Source: an uncultured bacterium (lineage in GTDB: Bacteria > Planctomycetota > UBA1135 > GCA-002686595). Taken from it: 64,000 bases of DNA. The notes beneath the pieces are model-generated. The model was not told the origin of the DNA. It saw nothing but the letters and a program-made list of their open reading frames with translations, and ran no database searches. This document shows, one piece after another, positions 25,086 through 34,124 of this stretch. A program made the position numbers and the translations under genes. The DNA lies in NCBI GenBank assembly GCA_938075305.1, contig CALJGV010000007.1:186001-250000 (forward strand), in the 5' to 3' direction. The first letter of the stretch is position 1, and each line of letters begins with the position of its first letter.

Positions 25086-26071
25086 GCCGCCTGCAGGCCA
25101 CCTGGACCGTGCTGGTCCTCGCGCTCGGCTCCGCCGTCGCGCTCTCGTTCTTCGTGGGTGAGGGAGACCTCTCCGACGACGCGCTGAGGGGTACGTTGCT
25201 TCGCCTCCGGGCGTGGCGGCTCGCGAACACGGTCCTCGCAGGCGCCGCGCTCGCCGGCGCAGGCGTTCTCGTTCAGGGCCTGTTCCGCAATCCCCTCGCC
25301 AGCCCTTCGATCCTCGGCACCAGCGCGGGCGCCACCCTCGGGGGCGTGCTCGTGCTCGTCCTCTGGAATGCCCTGCTCGCGGCCCGCCTCGACTGGATCC
25401 CGGCCGAGTTGATCCTGCCCGTCGGGTGCCTGCTCGGCGCGTGGTTGTCTCTCACGATCCTGCTCGCTGTGACCGGCCGCGGAGCCAGCATCGTCACGGT
25501 CCTGCTCACGGGCTTCATCCTCTCCAGCCTCTTCCTGAGCCTTGGGAGCCTGCTCATGAGCCTCGCCCAGAACACCTGGGAAATGGGCCGCGCGGTCGTC
25601 GCGTTCACCCTGGGAGGCGTCGACGCGAAGGGACCGCGACACGCCGCCCTCGCGCTCCCTCTGGTCGCTGTCACCTCCATCGTCGCCATGGGATGGAGCC
25701 GCCACCTCGACCTCCTTCTCTCCGGTGAGGAGGAGGCCCAATCCCTGGGAGTGGACGTCGACGCCGCACGTCGCTGGGTCATCGTCTGGGCCTCGACCCT
25801 CACGGCGGCCGCCGTCGCCATCGGCGGGAACGTGGCCTTCGTCGGGCTCGTCGTCCCCCACGCGCTCCGCCCCTTCACCGGGCCCGAACACCGCGTCCTG
25901 ATCCCCGCCGCCCTCGTGGGCGGCGCCGCCTTCCTCACCGCCGCCGACGTCCTCACCCGTGTCCTCCCCTCCGCGGGGACGATCCCCTTGGGGGTGGTCA
26001 CCGGCCTGGTCGGCGCGCCGCTGTTCCTGATCCTCCTCGCCCGCGCCAGCCGCGAGGGGAGGATCGCGTGA
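25082..26071 (+). CDS. btuC: Vitamin B12 ABC transporter permease (FecCD/BtuC family)
   Basis: A 329-residue polytopic permease with about nine to ten membrane helices. Family landmarks are NPLASPSILGTSAGA in the first third, GNVAFVGLVVPHALRPFTG and the C-terminal PSAGTIPLGVVTGLVGAP. FecCD permeases move cobalamin, heme or ferric siderophores across the inner membrane; the cobalamin riboswitch upstream makes B12 the likely substrate. The GTG start overlaps the leader frame stop and lies under a hairpin. Its own stop overlaps the btuD GTG (GTGA). Confidence 0.9.
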   Translation: MSRLQATWTVLVLALGSAVALSFFVGEGDLSDDALRGTLLRLRAWRLANTVLAGAALAGAGVLVQGLFRNPLASPSILGTSAGATLGGVLVLVLWNALLAARLDWIPAELILPVGCLLGAWLSLTILLAVTGRGASIVTVLLTGFILSSLFLSLGSLLMSLAQNTWEMGRAVVAFTLGGVDAKGPRHAALALPLVAVTSIVAMGWSRHLDLLLSGEEEAQSLGVDVDAARRWVIVWASTLTAAAVAIGGNVAFVGLVVPHALRPFTGPEHRVLIPAALVGGAAFLTAADVLTRVLPSAGTIPLGVVTGLVGAPLFLILLARASREGRIA

Positions 26072-26841
26072 AGAATGGACTTCAGGTCAGGGGTCTCTGG
26101 GCCAGCTATCGACGCGGGCCGGACGTGGTCCGTGGCGTCGACCTCGAGGCCGCACGCGGTTCCATCACCGCCCTTCTGGGCCCCAACGGGTCCGGCAAGA
26201 GCACCCTCCTCAAGGCCCTGGTTGGCCTCGTTGACTCCCGGGGCGAGGTGGCCCTCGACGGCGAGGACCTCCGGGCCGTCACCCCCCAGCAGCGAGCGCA
26301 GCGCGTCGCGTATGTGCCCCAGCGCTCCTTGCTCTCCGCGCCGCTCCTCGTCCACTCCGTCGTGGCACAGGGCCGCTTCCCCCACCGGCGTGGTCTCGGA
26401 GGTCTCGGCCGAGAGGACCAGCAGATCGTGGATGCCGCCCTCGCGGACGCTGATATCTCCCACCTGGCATGCCGCCCCTTCACGGAGCTCTCGGGCGGGG
26501 AGCAGCAGCGCGTCCTGCTGGCGCGCGCGCTGGCCACAGGCGCCGACGTCCTGCTGATGGACGAGCCCACCAGCGCCCAGGACGTCCGGCATGCCCTGGA
26601 GCTCCATGCGATCCTGCGGCGCCTTCGGGAGCGGGGCGCGGCGATCCTCGTCTGCTTGCATGACCTCTCGGAGGTGCGCGCGATCGCCGACCGCGCGGTC
26701 CTGCTTGAGTGCGGCTCCGTCCACGCGGACGGGCCGGTGGGCGAGATCGTCCACGACCGCCACGTCACGCCGGTGTACGGCGTCGCGTTGATCGAGGGCG
26801 GCGGCCTCGGATTCAAGCTCGCGAAGGGGGGAAGAGGCTAG
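26068..26841 (+). CDS. btuD: Vitamin B12 ABC transporter ATPase
   Basis: A 257-residue ABC ATPase of the FecE/BtuD type. Walker A GPNGSGKST is at 38-46, the signature is LSGGEQQR, Walker B is LLMDEPT, followed by a switch histidine in ILVCLHDLSE. It would drive the BtuC permease. The GTG start overlaps the btuC stop by four bases, and its stop directly abuts the btuF ATG, so btuCDF are expressed as one unit. Confidence 0.9.
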   Translation: MKNGLQVRGLWASYRRGPDVVRGVDLEAARGSITALLGPNGSGKSTLLKALVGLVDSRGEVALDGEDLRAVTPQQRAQRVAYVPQRSLLSAPLLVHSVVAQGRFPHRRGLGGLGREDQQIVDAALADADISHLACRPFTELSGGEQQRVLLARALATGADVLLMDEPTSAQDVRHALELHAILRRLRERGAAILVCLHDLSEVRAIADRAVLLECGSVHADGPVGEIVHDRHVTPVYGVALIEGGGLGFKLAKGGRG

Positions 26842-27858
26842 ATGAAGACCAATCTCGTCAACGGCGCGCTGCTGGTCACCACCCTCCTGCTCTCCATGTG
26901 GGCCGCCACCCTTCCAGGCGGTGCGCGAACCGTGGTACCGACCCAGGGCGGGGCCGCCGATGCGCCGGAGGAAGGCGCGACCGAGGTCGTGGATGCTCGC
27001 GGGGTCGCGGTCCCCGTCGCGCCCTACCAGCGGATCGTCTCGCTCAGCACGATCTCCGATCACGCGCTGCTCGGGCTCGTAGAGCCCGAGCGACTCGTGG
27101 CCGTCACCGAGTACACGTCGCGCCACCCGGTGGCCTGGCGCTTCGGAGCGCGCCCCAAGGTCTCCAGCTCAGGCGCTCTCGAGTCCGTCCTCGCCCTGCG
27201 CCCCGACCTCGTCGTCGTGACCCTGTACGCGGACGAGTCCTACCTCGCCCGACTCCGGGAGAACGGGGTCCAGGTCTTCGACCTCGGGGACATGAGGGGC
27301 ATCGAGACCACGCGCGCCAGCATCCGTGCCCTCGGTGCGCTCCTCGATGTGCGCGACCGGTCAGCAGCCTTCCTCCGGAGCTACGACCGCGAGCTCACGG
27401 CGCTGGATGCCGTGGTCGCTGACAGTGACCTCGCACCCGGACTCTACCTCTCGGTCTACGGCGACACGTTCTTTGGCGCGACCGCGAACACGAGCTACGC
27501 CGACACCCTCCGCCTAGGCGGCGTCCGCGACCTCGCCGCCGAGCGCGGATTCGTCGACTGGCCCCAGTACACCGCCGAGCAGCTCCTCGAGCTCGACCCA
27601 CCGCTCATCGTCACCCTCGAGGGAATGGGCGCCGTGATCCGCAACCACGCCCTGCTGTCCACGCTCCGAGCCTGCGGCCCCGAGGGCCGCATCGTCGAGA
27701 TCGATGGCGCCTTCAACGGCGACGCCGGGCTGGGGATCGTCGAGGCCGCGCACCAGATCCTCACCCGAGTTCACCCCGAGCGAGTCACTGCTCCCGCTGT
27801 GGACGCCTCGTCCACAGCACGACCGACCACGGGGCCTCCCACCAAGGGGCCCCGATGA
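26842..27858 (+). CDS. btuF: Vitamin B12-binding periplasmic protein (BtuF-like)
   Basis: A 338-residue secreted substrate-binding protein with a signal sequence (about 8-24) and the bilobal, helix-linked fold of the BtuF/FhuD class: QRIVSLSTISDHALLGLV near the start of the first lobe, LRPDLVVVTLYADES, a long central helix (about 150-185), then the second lobe ending in a Thr/Pro-rich tail. Cobalamin is the inferred ligand from the riboswitch and the btuCD genes; an iron-chelate ligand is possible on fold alone. It starts directly after the btuD stop. Confidence 0.85.
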   Translation: MKTNLVNGALLVTTLLLSMWAATLPGGARTVVPTQGGAADAPEEGATEVVDARGVAVPVAPYQRIVSLSTISDHALLGLVEPERLVAVTEYTSRHPVAWRFGARPKVSSSGALESVLALRPDLVVVTLYADESYLARLRENGVQVFDLGDMRGIETTRASIRALGALLDVRDRSAAFLRSYDRELTALDAVVADSDLAPGLYLSVYGDTFFGATANTSYADTLRLGGVRDLAAERGFVDWPQYTAEQLLELDPPLIVTLEGMGAVIRNHALLSTLRACGPEGRIVEIDGAFNGDAGLGIVEAAHQILTRVHPERVTAPAVDASSTARPTTGPPTKGPR

Positions 27859-27927
27859 CCGAATTAACTTCACCAGACCTTCTTGCTGCGCTTTCGCTTC
27901 CCTAAGCCAATCAACCTCTCAACTTCC

Positions 27928-29256
27928 ATGAAACCCCTTTCGACCTGCTTCGCTGCCGCCCTCTTGGGCTCGGCGCTCACCGCCTCGACCTTCGCCCAAG
28001 TGAGCCCCAGCGAAGGCTACTCCGTCGCAGGATCCATTGACCTGTCGCCGTACTGCGGCACGTTCCCTGCGATCCACGTCTTCACCGACGGCTCCATCCT
28101 GATCTTCGACGGCTCGAACACCTCCCACCGCTCCGCCGACGGAACCATCCTCCGCGACTACGGCACCCGCCCCTCCTCAGTGTTCGCGAGCTTCGTCCGG
28201 GTCGACGAGTCCGCGGGGCTCGCCTACATCGGCGAGTCCTCCTTCGGCACGATCTCCGAGCTCGACCTCGACACGGGGACATCTCGCCTCCTGAACACCC
28301 TCGCGTTCAACTTCGATCTCGCGTTCGACATCGTGCCCGGGCTCGCCTACGTGACGGGTTCCCCCGCGGGCTTCGGGGCGAACGCGCTCTATCGGCTCGA
28401 CCTCGTCAGCGGCGCCCTGTCCCAGGTGGCGCAGCTCGACGGGTTCTCCGGCCCGGTCGAAGTGGACGATGCGGGAAACGTCGTGGTCTCCGTCGACCTC
28501 GGCGTCTTCCCTTTCCCCCCGGACTCGGTGAAGCTCGTGCGCTTTGACAGCGTCGAGGTGACCAGCGGCAATATCCTCACGGACGAGGTGGACGGAGAGG
28601 ACTTCGCTATCGGATATGACGGGATTTCCTCGACGGATTATGACGCCCAGACGAATCGCTACACGGTGGTGGAGACCAACACCGGGGCGAGCGGAGGCGA
28701 CAGCATCGCCTGGATCGTCGACAGCGCTGGCCAGCGCGCGGAGCAGGTCGCCAGCGTGCCAGGCTTCGCCGGCGGCGCCCAGCTCGTCCAGTCCGGCATC
28801 GGGACCGCGTTCGCGGCCTACCAACCGGGCTACACCTCCCTGCGGCTCTCGTACTCGCAGTGCTTTGGCAACGGCGAGGCCGACATCTTCAACATCACCC
28901 CCACCCAGCCGCGTGCGGTGTTCTCCGGTCCCGGTGCTGGCAACAGCGGTCCAGCGTTCATCGACGTGGAGGGCGGGGTCCCGAACGGCTTTGCCTCCCT
29001 CTGGGTCGCGCGCTCCGTGGCATGGGAGCCCGTTCCCCTCATCGACGACATTGGCGGGCTGTATCCCGTCGCGCTCCAGGCTTCCACGGCGGCCTTCGGG
29101 CGCCGCTTCTCCCCGATCTCGCTGAACAGCAGCGGCGCCGGCGGGCTCCTGTTCAACCAGACCCCCGCGATCGAGGGTGCCTTCCTCTTCCAGTGGATCA
29201 TCCATGACACCTCGCTCCAGGTCATCTCGACCTCCACGGCGACGGTCAACCAATAA
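27928..29256 (+). CDS. Secreted protein of unknown function downstream of btuF
   Basis: A 442-residue protein with a signal peptide (about 8-24, cleavage near TFAQ). I chose ATG 27928 for that reason over the start 15 codons upstream. The mature part is beta-rich with repeated motifs of an aromatic or Gly followed by an LDLDTG-type turn (SELDLDTGTS, YRLDLVSGAL), suggesting a beta-propeller-like or related repeat fold. No Cys cluster or catalytic motif is seen. It follows btuF by 69 bases with no obvious terminator between, so it may be in the B12 regulon. Its binding partner is unknown. Confidence 0.6.
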   Translation: MKPLSTCFAAALLGSALTASTFAQVSPSEGYSVAGSIDLSPYCGTFPAIHVFTDGSILIFDGSNTSHRSADGTILRDYGTRPSSVFASFVRVDESAGLAYIGESSFGTISELDLDTGTSRLLNTLAFNFDLAFDIVPGLAYVTGSPAGFGANALYRLDLVSGALSQVAQLDGFSGPVEVDDAGNVVVSVDLGVFPFPPDSVKLVRFDSVEVTSGNILTDEVDGEDFAIGYDGISSTDYDAQTNRYTVVETNTGASGGDSIAWIVDSAGQRAEQVASVPGFAGGAQLVQSGIGTAFAAYQPGYTSLRLSYSQCFGNGEADIFNITPTQPRAVFSGPGAGNSGPAFIDVEGGVPNGFASLWVARSVAWEPVPLIDDIGGLYPVALQASTAAFGRRFSPISLNSSGAGGLLFNQTPAIEGAFLFQWIIHDTSLQVISTSTATVNQ

Positions 29257-29262
29257 GCCAGA

Positions 29263-29280
29263 GGCGGCGTGTCCGCCGCC
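29263..29280 (+). terminator. Weak terminator-like hairpin after the secreted-protein gene
   Basis: GGCGGC-GTGTCC-GCCGCC begins seven bases after the stop. It has six GC pairs but is followed by C-rich sequence instead of a T-run, so intrinsic termination is not certain. Confidence 0.3.
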
Positions 29281-29368
29281 CCCCTCCGACGCGACCCGTG
29301 TGAGCCCCCATGGCCCCCGCGGGTCGCTCCCGTTTGGGCCCCACGAGGGCACCCATACTCTTAGGGCC

Positions 29369-29413
29369 GGCACTTTCCCTATAGTCGAGGCGACGTCCGC
29401 TCCCGAAAGTGCC
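29369..29413 (+). promoter_or_regulatory. Inverted repeat and -10-like box upstream of the sensor kinase
   Basis: GGCACTTTC (29369-29377) and GAAAGTGCC (29405-29413) are perfect 9-base inverted copies 27 bases apart. They flank TATAGT at 29380-29385, one mismatch from the -10 consensus, about 80 bases before the kinase ATG. The -35 position has no good match, which would fit an activator-dependent promoter. Confidence 0.4.
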
Positions 29414-29463
29414 GAACCGGGCTCCCGCATGGGGACCCCGCCCAGCCCAGCCAAGAACCAAGC

Positions 29464-32400
29464 ATGGCGCCTCTTCGACCCTGGGCTTTCGCTGCCCTCG
29501 CCTTCACCTTCGCGCCCTTGCTCACCGCGCAGTCGAAGGAGGACCACTACACCGAACTCCGCTTCACCACCGAGGACGGCCTCCCGTCGAACTCCATCCG
29601 GGCCCTCGAGTTCGACGAGAACGGCCAGCTCTGGATAGGCACGCTCGCGGGGCTCTCCGTATTCGACGGCAACGAGTTCATCAGCGTCCCGCTCAGCAAC
29701 GGGGGTCCGGCGCTCGCCCACCGGATCACAGCGCTCAAGTCGGTGGAAGATGGGCTCTTGATCGGCACACAGAGCGGCCTCCTCTTCCTCTTCAGGTACC
29801 TAGACGAGGTCTTCGAGCTAATCCTGTCGTCGGATGGGAAGGTGATTCGGCAAATCGAGACGCTCGACGATGGGACCATCGTGACCGCAGGCCAACAACT
29901 CGTTGTCCTCCGAGACGGCGACGTCCAGGTCCTCGGGACCGCCGGAAGCCGGTCTGGCGCCGGCCTGGAGTGGAACGGGGGGGCCCTCTATGCCGCTGGA
30001 GGATGGGGCCTTTGGAAGCTGAGCACAGGTAGTATTCAGCAGCTTGACGACGGTGTTTATCGGGCGCTGTTGCCCGCGCCCCCCGACACTCTCCTCGCGG
30101 TTCACGGCGACGGGATCGCCCCGGTGGATGACCTGGCGCTCCGCGTGGACCTCGAGGTTCCAAACATCTACGCGACCCTGCGTGTCAATGAGCGGATGAC
30201 GATGCTGGCCTGTACGAACTCGACCCAGCTTCTCTTCTCTCGACCTTCCCCCCCCGGTTCCCTGATGCTGCTAAAGGACGACACTGCGCGGCGCCCGCGC
30301 GCCTTTGCAGTTCGAGGCCAGGGATCCTGGATCGGGACCGATCGCGACGGGCTCCTCTACATCGAGAGGACGCCCGCATTTCATATCTCCCGCGAGGCGA
30401 ACGCCCCCCCTGTTTACTCGAGAGCTATCTACCAGCTCAGTGACGACTCGGCGCTCATTCAACCGGCGGACAACGCGGCGCCCATGGTCTACAACCAGAC
30501 CGCTCCCTCGGCCCTCGGGACCTTGAGAGACCTTCGCTTCGACGGCGTGGAGCCGACTCAGATTCTGGGATGTACCGGTCTTCAGGATGGGCAGAGCTGG
30601 CTCGCAACCCCCCTTGGGGTCCTCAGGCTGGAGGCTGGCACCATCTACCCGACGAAGTGCTCCCAGGACCCAGTGCGGGCCATCGTCGAGCTCGACAATG
30701 GCGAAGTCTGGGCGGCAGAGTCGGGGGCGATCTTTCAGGTGCTTGCGAGCGGAGAACGCGGGCGCTCCATCCCAGCGCCGGACCGTGCCCCCTCTATCCT
30801 CGCCGCCCGCGGCCGCGAACTCTTCTACGTCGCCGTCGGCGGAGTCTATCGCCTGGACACGGCCACCAAAGACGCAGCCCCCACCCGGTTCCTCGATCTG
30901 GCCAGTCCCGCGGAGCCGCGCTACCTGACGTTCGGCCCAGAAGGCGACCTGTGGCTCACGACCTACGGTGACGGGTTGATCCGCTTTAGCGAGAACGAGA
31001 CCGTGAGGGACCAGTACTCCGTGACGTCGGGGCTGCACAGCGACTACCTGGGCTGGATCAGCTTCGTGGAGGATGAGGAGACCGGGGCCCAGATGCTCCT
31101 CGCCAACTCCAACCAGGGGCTCATGCGTGTCCCGCTCGCAGAGCTCAAGGAAGAGCTCGACTGGATTGGGGAACTGACCCAGCTCCTGACCTCGAATGAG
31201 AGCGAAGGCGCGTCTGGAGCCTGCCTCAAGTGCGGCACGGTCCTGCTGCCTACGCTCGATGGGCTCTTGGGCTTCAGCCTCAAGCAGACGACGTTCTCCG
31301 TAGATCCGCCTCGGACGCTCATCGACTCCCTCATCGTGAACCAGGAGTTCCTGGACAGCTCCGACGGCCTCAGCACGGCGACGGTCTTCGGCTCCGCCGA
31401 CGTCGACATCGGCTTCGAGGCGATTGCCATGCCCAGCACCGCCGAGGCAACCTTCTCCTATCGGTTGATCAACGCCGAGGAAGAGGAGCCTGACGAAGTT
31501 GCCTGGGTAGACAGCTATTCCTCGAAGTCCGTCCAGTACTTCAACCTTCCTCCCGGTGCCTACACCTTCGAGGTGCGCTCAAAGCTCCCTGGCAGCGACT
31601 GGTCCGAACCCACCTCCATCGAGGTCGCCCGCGTCCTCCCCCATCTCTACCAGCGCCCGCAGGTTCAGATTGCCCTGCTCGCCGTCCTCTTGATGCTGGT
31701 CGTGTACAGCTTCGCTCGCTTCATCCGCGCCGAGGGGGCCACGCAGCAGCTCTCTACCGAGGTGGAGGAGTCGAAGACCCTCGCAGCCGAGGCCGCCCAG
31801 CGGGAGGCCCGTTACGCACGCTTGCTCGACTCCTCCCACGACGGGATCGTGCTCATCGAATCCGACGGACAGATCTCCTTCGCCAACGAGGCGATGACCA
31901 GGAGCTTCGGGTTCGAACGTGACGAGCTCCTTGAGAAGGACGCCTCCTGGCTCGGGCTTCCCGACGTGGACTCGATCCTCGCCGGAGTTGACGGGCCCAC
32001 GAAGGCCGGCGACGCTGGGCCGCTCCTCTCTCGGAACGTCCAGGTCATCGACAAGTTCGCCATTCCCCACGAGTCGGACCTGATCGCCGCCCGGACCGAG
32101 CTGGACGGCAAGGAGTGCCTCCTCGTGGTCATCCGCGACCTGACCGCGGACAACCGATTGCTCGATCGCCTCGATACGAGCGAGCGGCGCTTCCAGGCCC
32201 TCTTCCAGGGCGCGCCGGCAGCCCTCATCACCTTCTCCGCTGACCTCCGGATCATCGACTGGAACCGTCGCGCCGAAGCCCTCTTGGGGCTGGGGACCAC
32301 GCTCGTGGACGAGCTCACCGACGCCTTCGACGACGAGGCCTCCCGCCTGCGCTTCCGCGAGCAGGTGAAAAAGACGACCACGACGAGGTCCGAGACCCAG

Positions 32401-33222
32401 GCGATCCACGAGGCGCGTGGTCGCGATGGGGCCAAGCTCCGGATCAACTGGACGATCTCCGCGCTATCAACAGACATGGGGAAGGTGACGGTTCTCATGG
32501 CCGTGGCCAAGGACCTCCGCGAGGAGGAGCGCGCCGCGGCGAGACTGAAGGAGCTTCAGCGGCGCCTTGCGATGGCCCAGGAGTCAGAGCGAAGCCGGAT
32601 CGCGCGCGAGATCCACGACGACCTGTCCCAGAGGTTGGCCGCGACCTCCATGAACACTGCGACGATCCGCGCGCGCCTTCCAGAGGGTGTGGATGCTGAG
32701 GTCCCAGCGATGCTCACCGGCCTGCACGACGACCTGGAGAGGCTCATGGCGGACATCCAGGAGTTCTCCCGCCAGCTTCACCCGACGGTCCTCGATGACC
32801 TGGGGCTCGCCAAGGCCATTGGCTCGGAGTGCGTCCGACAGGACAGCCTCACGGACGCCAAGGTCGCCTTCGTGGGCCCGGAGCCCATCCTGCAGCTGCC
32901 CTCCGACATCGGCCTCGCCTTCTTCCGGATCACACAGGAGTCGGTCCGGAACGCGATCAAACATGCGAACCCGACGAGGATCGAGGTCCGACTCCAGCAG
33001 ATCGGCTCCTTGCTCCGCCTCTCGGTGACCGACGACGGGGACGGCTTCGAGATCATTGATGGACGAGATTACTCCTCCGCAGGGCTCGGCCTGGTCAGCA
33101 TGCAAGAGCGCGCCCGCCTGATGGGCGCCGAGTTCAGAATGACCTCGTCACCAGGGAACGGGACGCAGATCATCGTGGAGGTCTCGCTGGCGTCTCCGCC
33201 GGACTCCCCCGCAGCCCCCTGA
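29464..33222 (+). CDS. Propeller-type (Reg_prop/Y_Y_Y) PAS-PAS-HisKA_3 sensor histidine kinase
   Basis: A 1252-residue membrane kinase. After a signal peptide (about 1-23) come propeller repeats of the two-component-regulator type (YTELRFTTEDGLPSNSIRAL, FDENGQLWIGTLAGLSVFDG and later GPEGDLWLTTYGDGLI), then a Y_Y_Y-like beta-sandwich (about 620-725) and a membrane helix at about 734-752. Two cytoplasmic PAS domains follow (about 780-900 and 905-1025), then a NarL-type dimerisation domain with phospho-acceptor His1051 (AREIHDDLSQRLAAT) and an ATPase domain with SVRNAIKHA and GLGLVSM. It resembles sensors of extracellular polymers or glycans in other phyla. No LuxR-type response regulator is adjacent. 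The stop overlaps the next start (TGATG). Confidence 0.88.
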   Translation: MAPLRPWAFAALAFTFAPLLTAQSKEDHYTELRFTTEDGLPSNSIRALEFDENGQLWIGTLAGLSVFDGNEFISVPLSNGGPALAHRITALKSVEDGLLIGTQSGLLFLFRYLDEVFELILSSDGKVIRQIETLDDGTIVTAGQQLVVLRDGDVQVLGTAGSRSGAGLEWNGGALYAAGGWGLWKLSTGSIQQLDDGVYRALLPAPPDTLLAVHGDGIAPVDDLALRVDLEVPNIYATLRVNERMTMLACTNSTQLLFSRPSPPGSLMLLKDDTARRPRAFAVRGQGSWIGTDRDGLLYIERTPAFHISREANAPPVYSRAIYQLSDDSALIQPADNAAPMVYNQTAPSALGTLRDLRFDGVEPTQILGCTGLQDGQSWLATPLGVLRLEAGTIYPTKCSQDPVRAIVELDNGEVWAAESGAIFQVLASGERGRSIPAPDRAPSILAARGRELFYVAVGGVYRLDTATKDAAPTRFLDLASPAEPRYLTFGPEGDLWLTTYGDGLIRFSENETVRDQYSVTSGLHSDYLGWISFVEDEETGAQMLLANSNQGLMRVPLAELKEELDWIGELTQLLTSNESEGASGACLKCGTVLLPTLDGLLGFSLKQTTFSVDPPRTLIDSLIVNQEFLDSSDGLSTATVFGSADVDIGFEAIAMPSTAEATFSYRLINAEEEEPDEVAWVDSYSSKSVQYFNLPPGAYTFEVRSKLPGSDWSEPTSIEVARVLPHLYQRPQVQIALLAVLLMLVVYSFARFIRAEGATQQLSTEVEESKTLAAEAAQREARYARLLDSSHDGIVLIESDGQISFANEAMTRSFGFERDELLEKDASWLGLPDVDSILAGVDGPTKAGDAGPLLSRNVQVIDKFAIPHESDLIAARTELDGKECLLVVIRDLTADNRLLDRLDTSERRFQALFQGAPAALITFSADLRIIDWNRRAEALLGLGTTLVDELTDAFDDEASRLRFREQVKKTTTTRSETQAIHEARGRDGAKLRINWTISALSTDMGKVTVLMAVAKDLREEERAAARLKELQRRLAMAQESERSRIAREIHDDLSQRLAATSMNTATIRARLPEGVDAEVPAMLTGLHDDLERLMADIQEFSRQLHPTVLDDLGLAKAIGSECVRQDSLTDAKVAFVGPEPILQLPSDIGLAFFRITQESVRNAIKHANPTRIEVRLQQIGSLLRLSVTDDGDGFEIIDGRDYSSAGLGLVSMQERARLMGAEFRMTSSPGNGTQIIVEVSLASPPDSPAAP

Positions 33223-34124
33223 TGCACGGCCCGACGACGGTCTCGCGCTGGCTCCCAGAGGGGCGCCCGCTCCTCCTCGATGGGGCGGCTGGTACGGGCC
33301 TCCTCGCGAGGATCGGGCAGAGCGCCTACGGGTCCGGCGTCGAACGATTGAATCTGGACGACCCGGTGATGGTGCAAGCCCTCCACCGGGAGCACCTTGA
33401 GGCAGGGGCTCAGGTCGTCAGGAGCAATACGTTCTCCTCGAGCGCAGGTGAGCTCTCACGGCGTGGTGTCCCGCACCGGGCTGAGGACGTCGCGAGGGCG
33501 GGAGCGGAGCTCCTTCGCGCCGCCGCACGCGAACTGGGCGCTGAGCCGCTGTGCCTCGGAGTCGTCGGTCCAGGCAGCGGCACCGGAGAGGAGAGCGGTG
33601 AGGCCGGTGCGGACCCTCGGAGGATCCGCGGGCTCCTTGACGGAGGGGTGGACGGCGTCCTCCTGGAGACCCTCCCCGGCATCCACGCTGCCCGGCGCAT
33701 CGTCGAGGCCGTGCGAGCCGAGGATGGGACCATCCCGCTCTTCGCCACGTTCAGCCTCACCGAGGATGGCCGGTTGCCCGAGGGTGGCGACGCCGAAGAC
33801 ATCGCCCGCTTCGCAGCTGAGTTCGAGGTCGACCTCGTCGGGCTGAATTGCTCCTTCGGTCCGGCGCCCATGGACGGGCCCCTGACGGCCCTGAGGAGCG
33901 CGTGGCGTGGCCCCCTTGGTGCGTGGCCGAACGCCGGGGTTCCCTCGCTAGAGGACGGAGGGTGGGCCTGGCCCGTTGACGCCGAGTCCATGGCCGCGTG
34001 GTGCTCGTCGGCCGCCAGGTCACAGCGCCTGCGGATCGTCGGCGGCTGCTGCGGGACCACCACGGAACACGTCGCGGCGATCGCCGCGGCCCTGGCTCAG
34101 TCAGGCGGCTCGACCCCGCCCTGA
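33222..34124 (+). CDS. Stand-alone homocysteine S-methyltransferase domain protein
   Basis: A 300-residue single-domain protein of the homocysteine S-methyltransferase family (MetH N-terminal module, MmuM, BHMT). LLLDGAAGTGLLARIG at the N-terminus and RSNTFSSS match the barrel, and the three zinc ligands are Cys210 (VGLNCS) and Cys276-Cys277 (GGCCGTT). It would methylate homocysteine to methionine with a donor such as S-methylmethionine or a corrinoid-bound methyl group; no cobalamin domain is fused here. It is coupled to the sensor kinase stop and lies downstream of B12 uptake genes. Its last 28 bases overlap the convergent EamA gene. Confidence 0.85.
   Translation: MHGPTTVSRWLPEGRPLLLDGAAGTGLLARIGQSAYGSGVERLNLDDPVMVQALHREHLEAGAQVVRSNTFSSSAGELSRRGVPHRAEDVARAGAELLRAAARELGAEPLCLGVVGPGSGTGEESGEAGADPRRIRGLLDGGVDGVLLETLPGIHAARRIVEAVRAEDGTIPLFATFSLTEDGRLPEGGDAEDIARFAAEFEVDLVGLNCSFGPAPMDGPLTALRSAWRGPLGAWPNAGVPSLEDGGWAWPVDAESMAAWCSSAARSQRLRIVGGCCGTTTEHVAAIAAALAQSGGSTPP

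Noticed and set aside
24674..25891. 405-codon open frame on the minus strand across the riboswitch
   Set aside because: Antisense to the cobalamin riboswitch and btuC; charged low-complexity translation without domains.
28177..29721. 514-codon open frame on the minus strand
   Set aside because: Antisense to the secreted protein and the start of the sensor kinase; no recognisable domain.
29464..33222. Sensor kinase considered as a hybrid kinase with its own receiver and AraC-type output, as in glycan-sensing systems
   Set aside because: The protein ends right after the ATPase domain; no receiver or helix-turn-helix follows, and the next gene is a methyltransferase.
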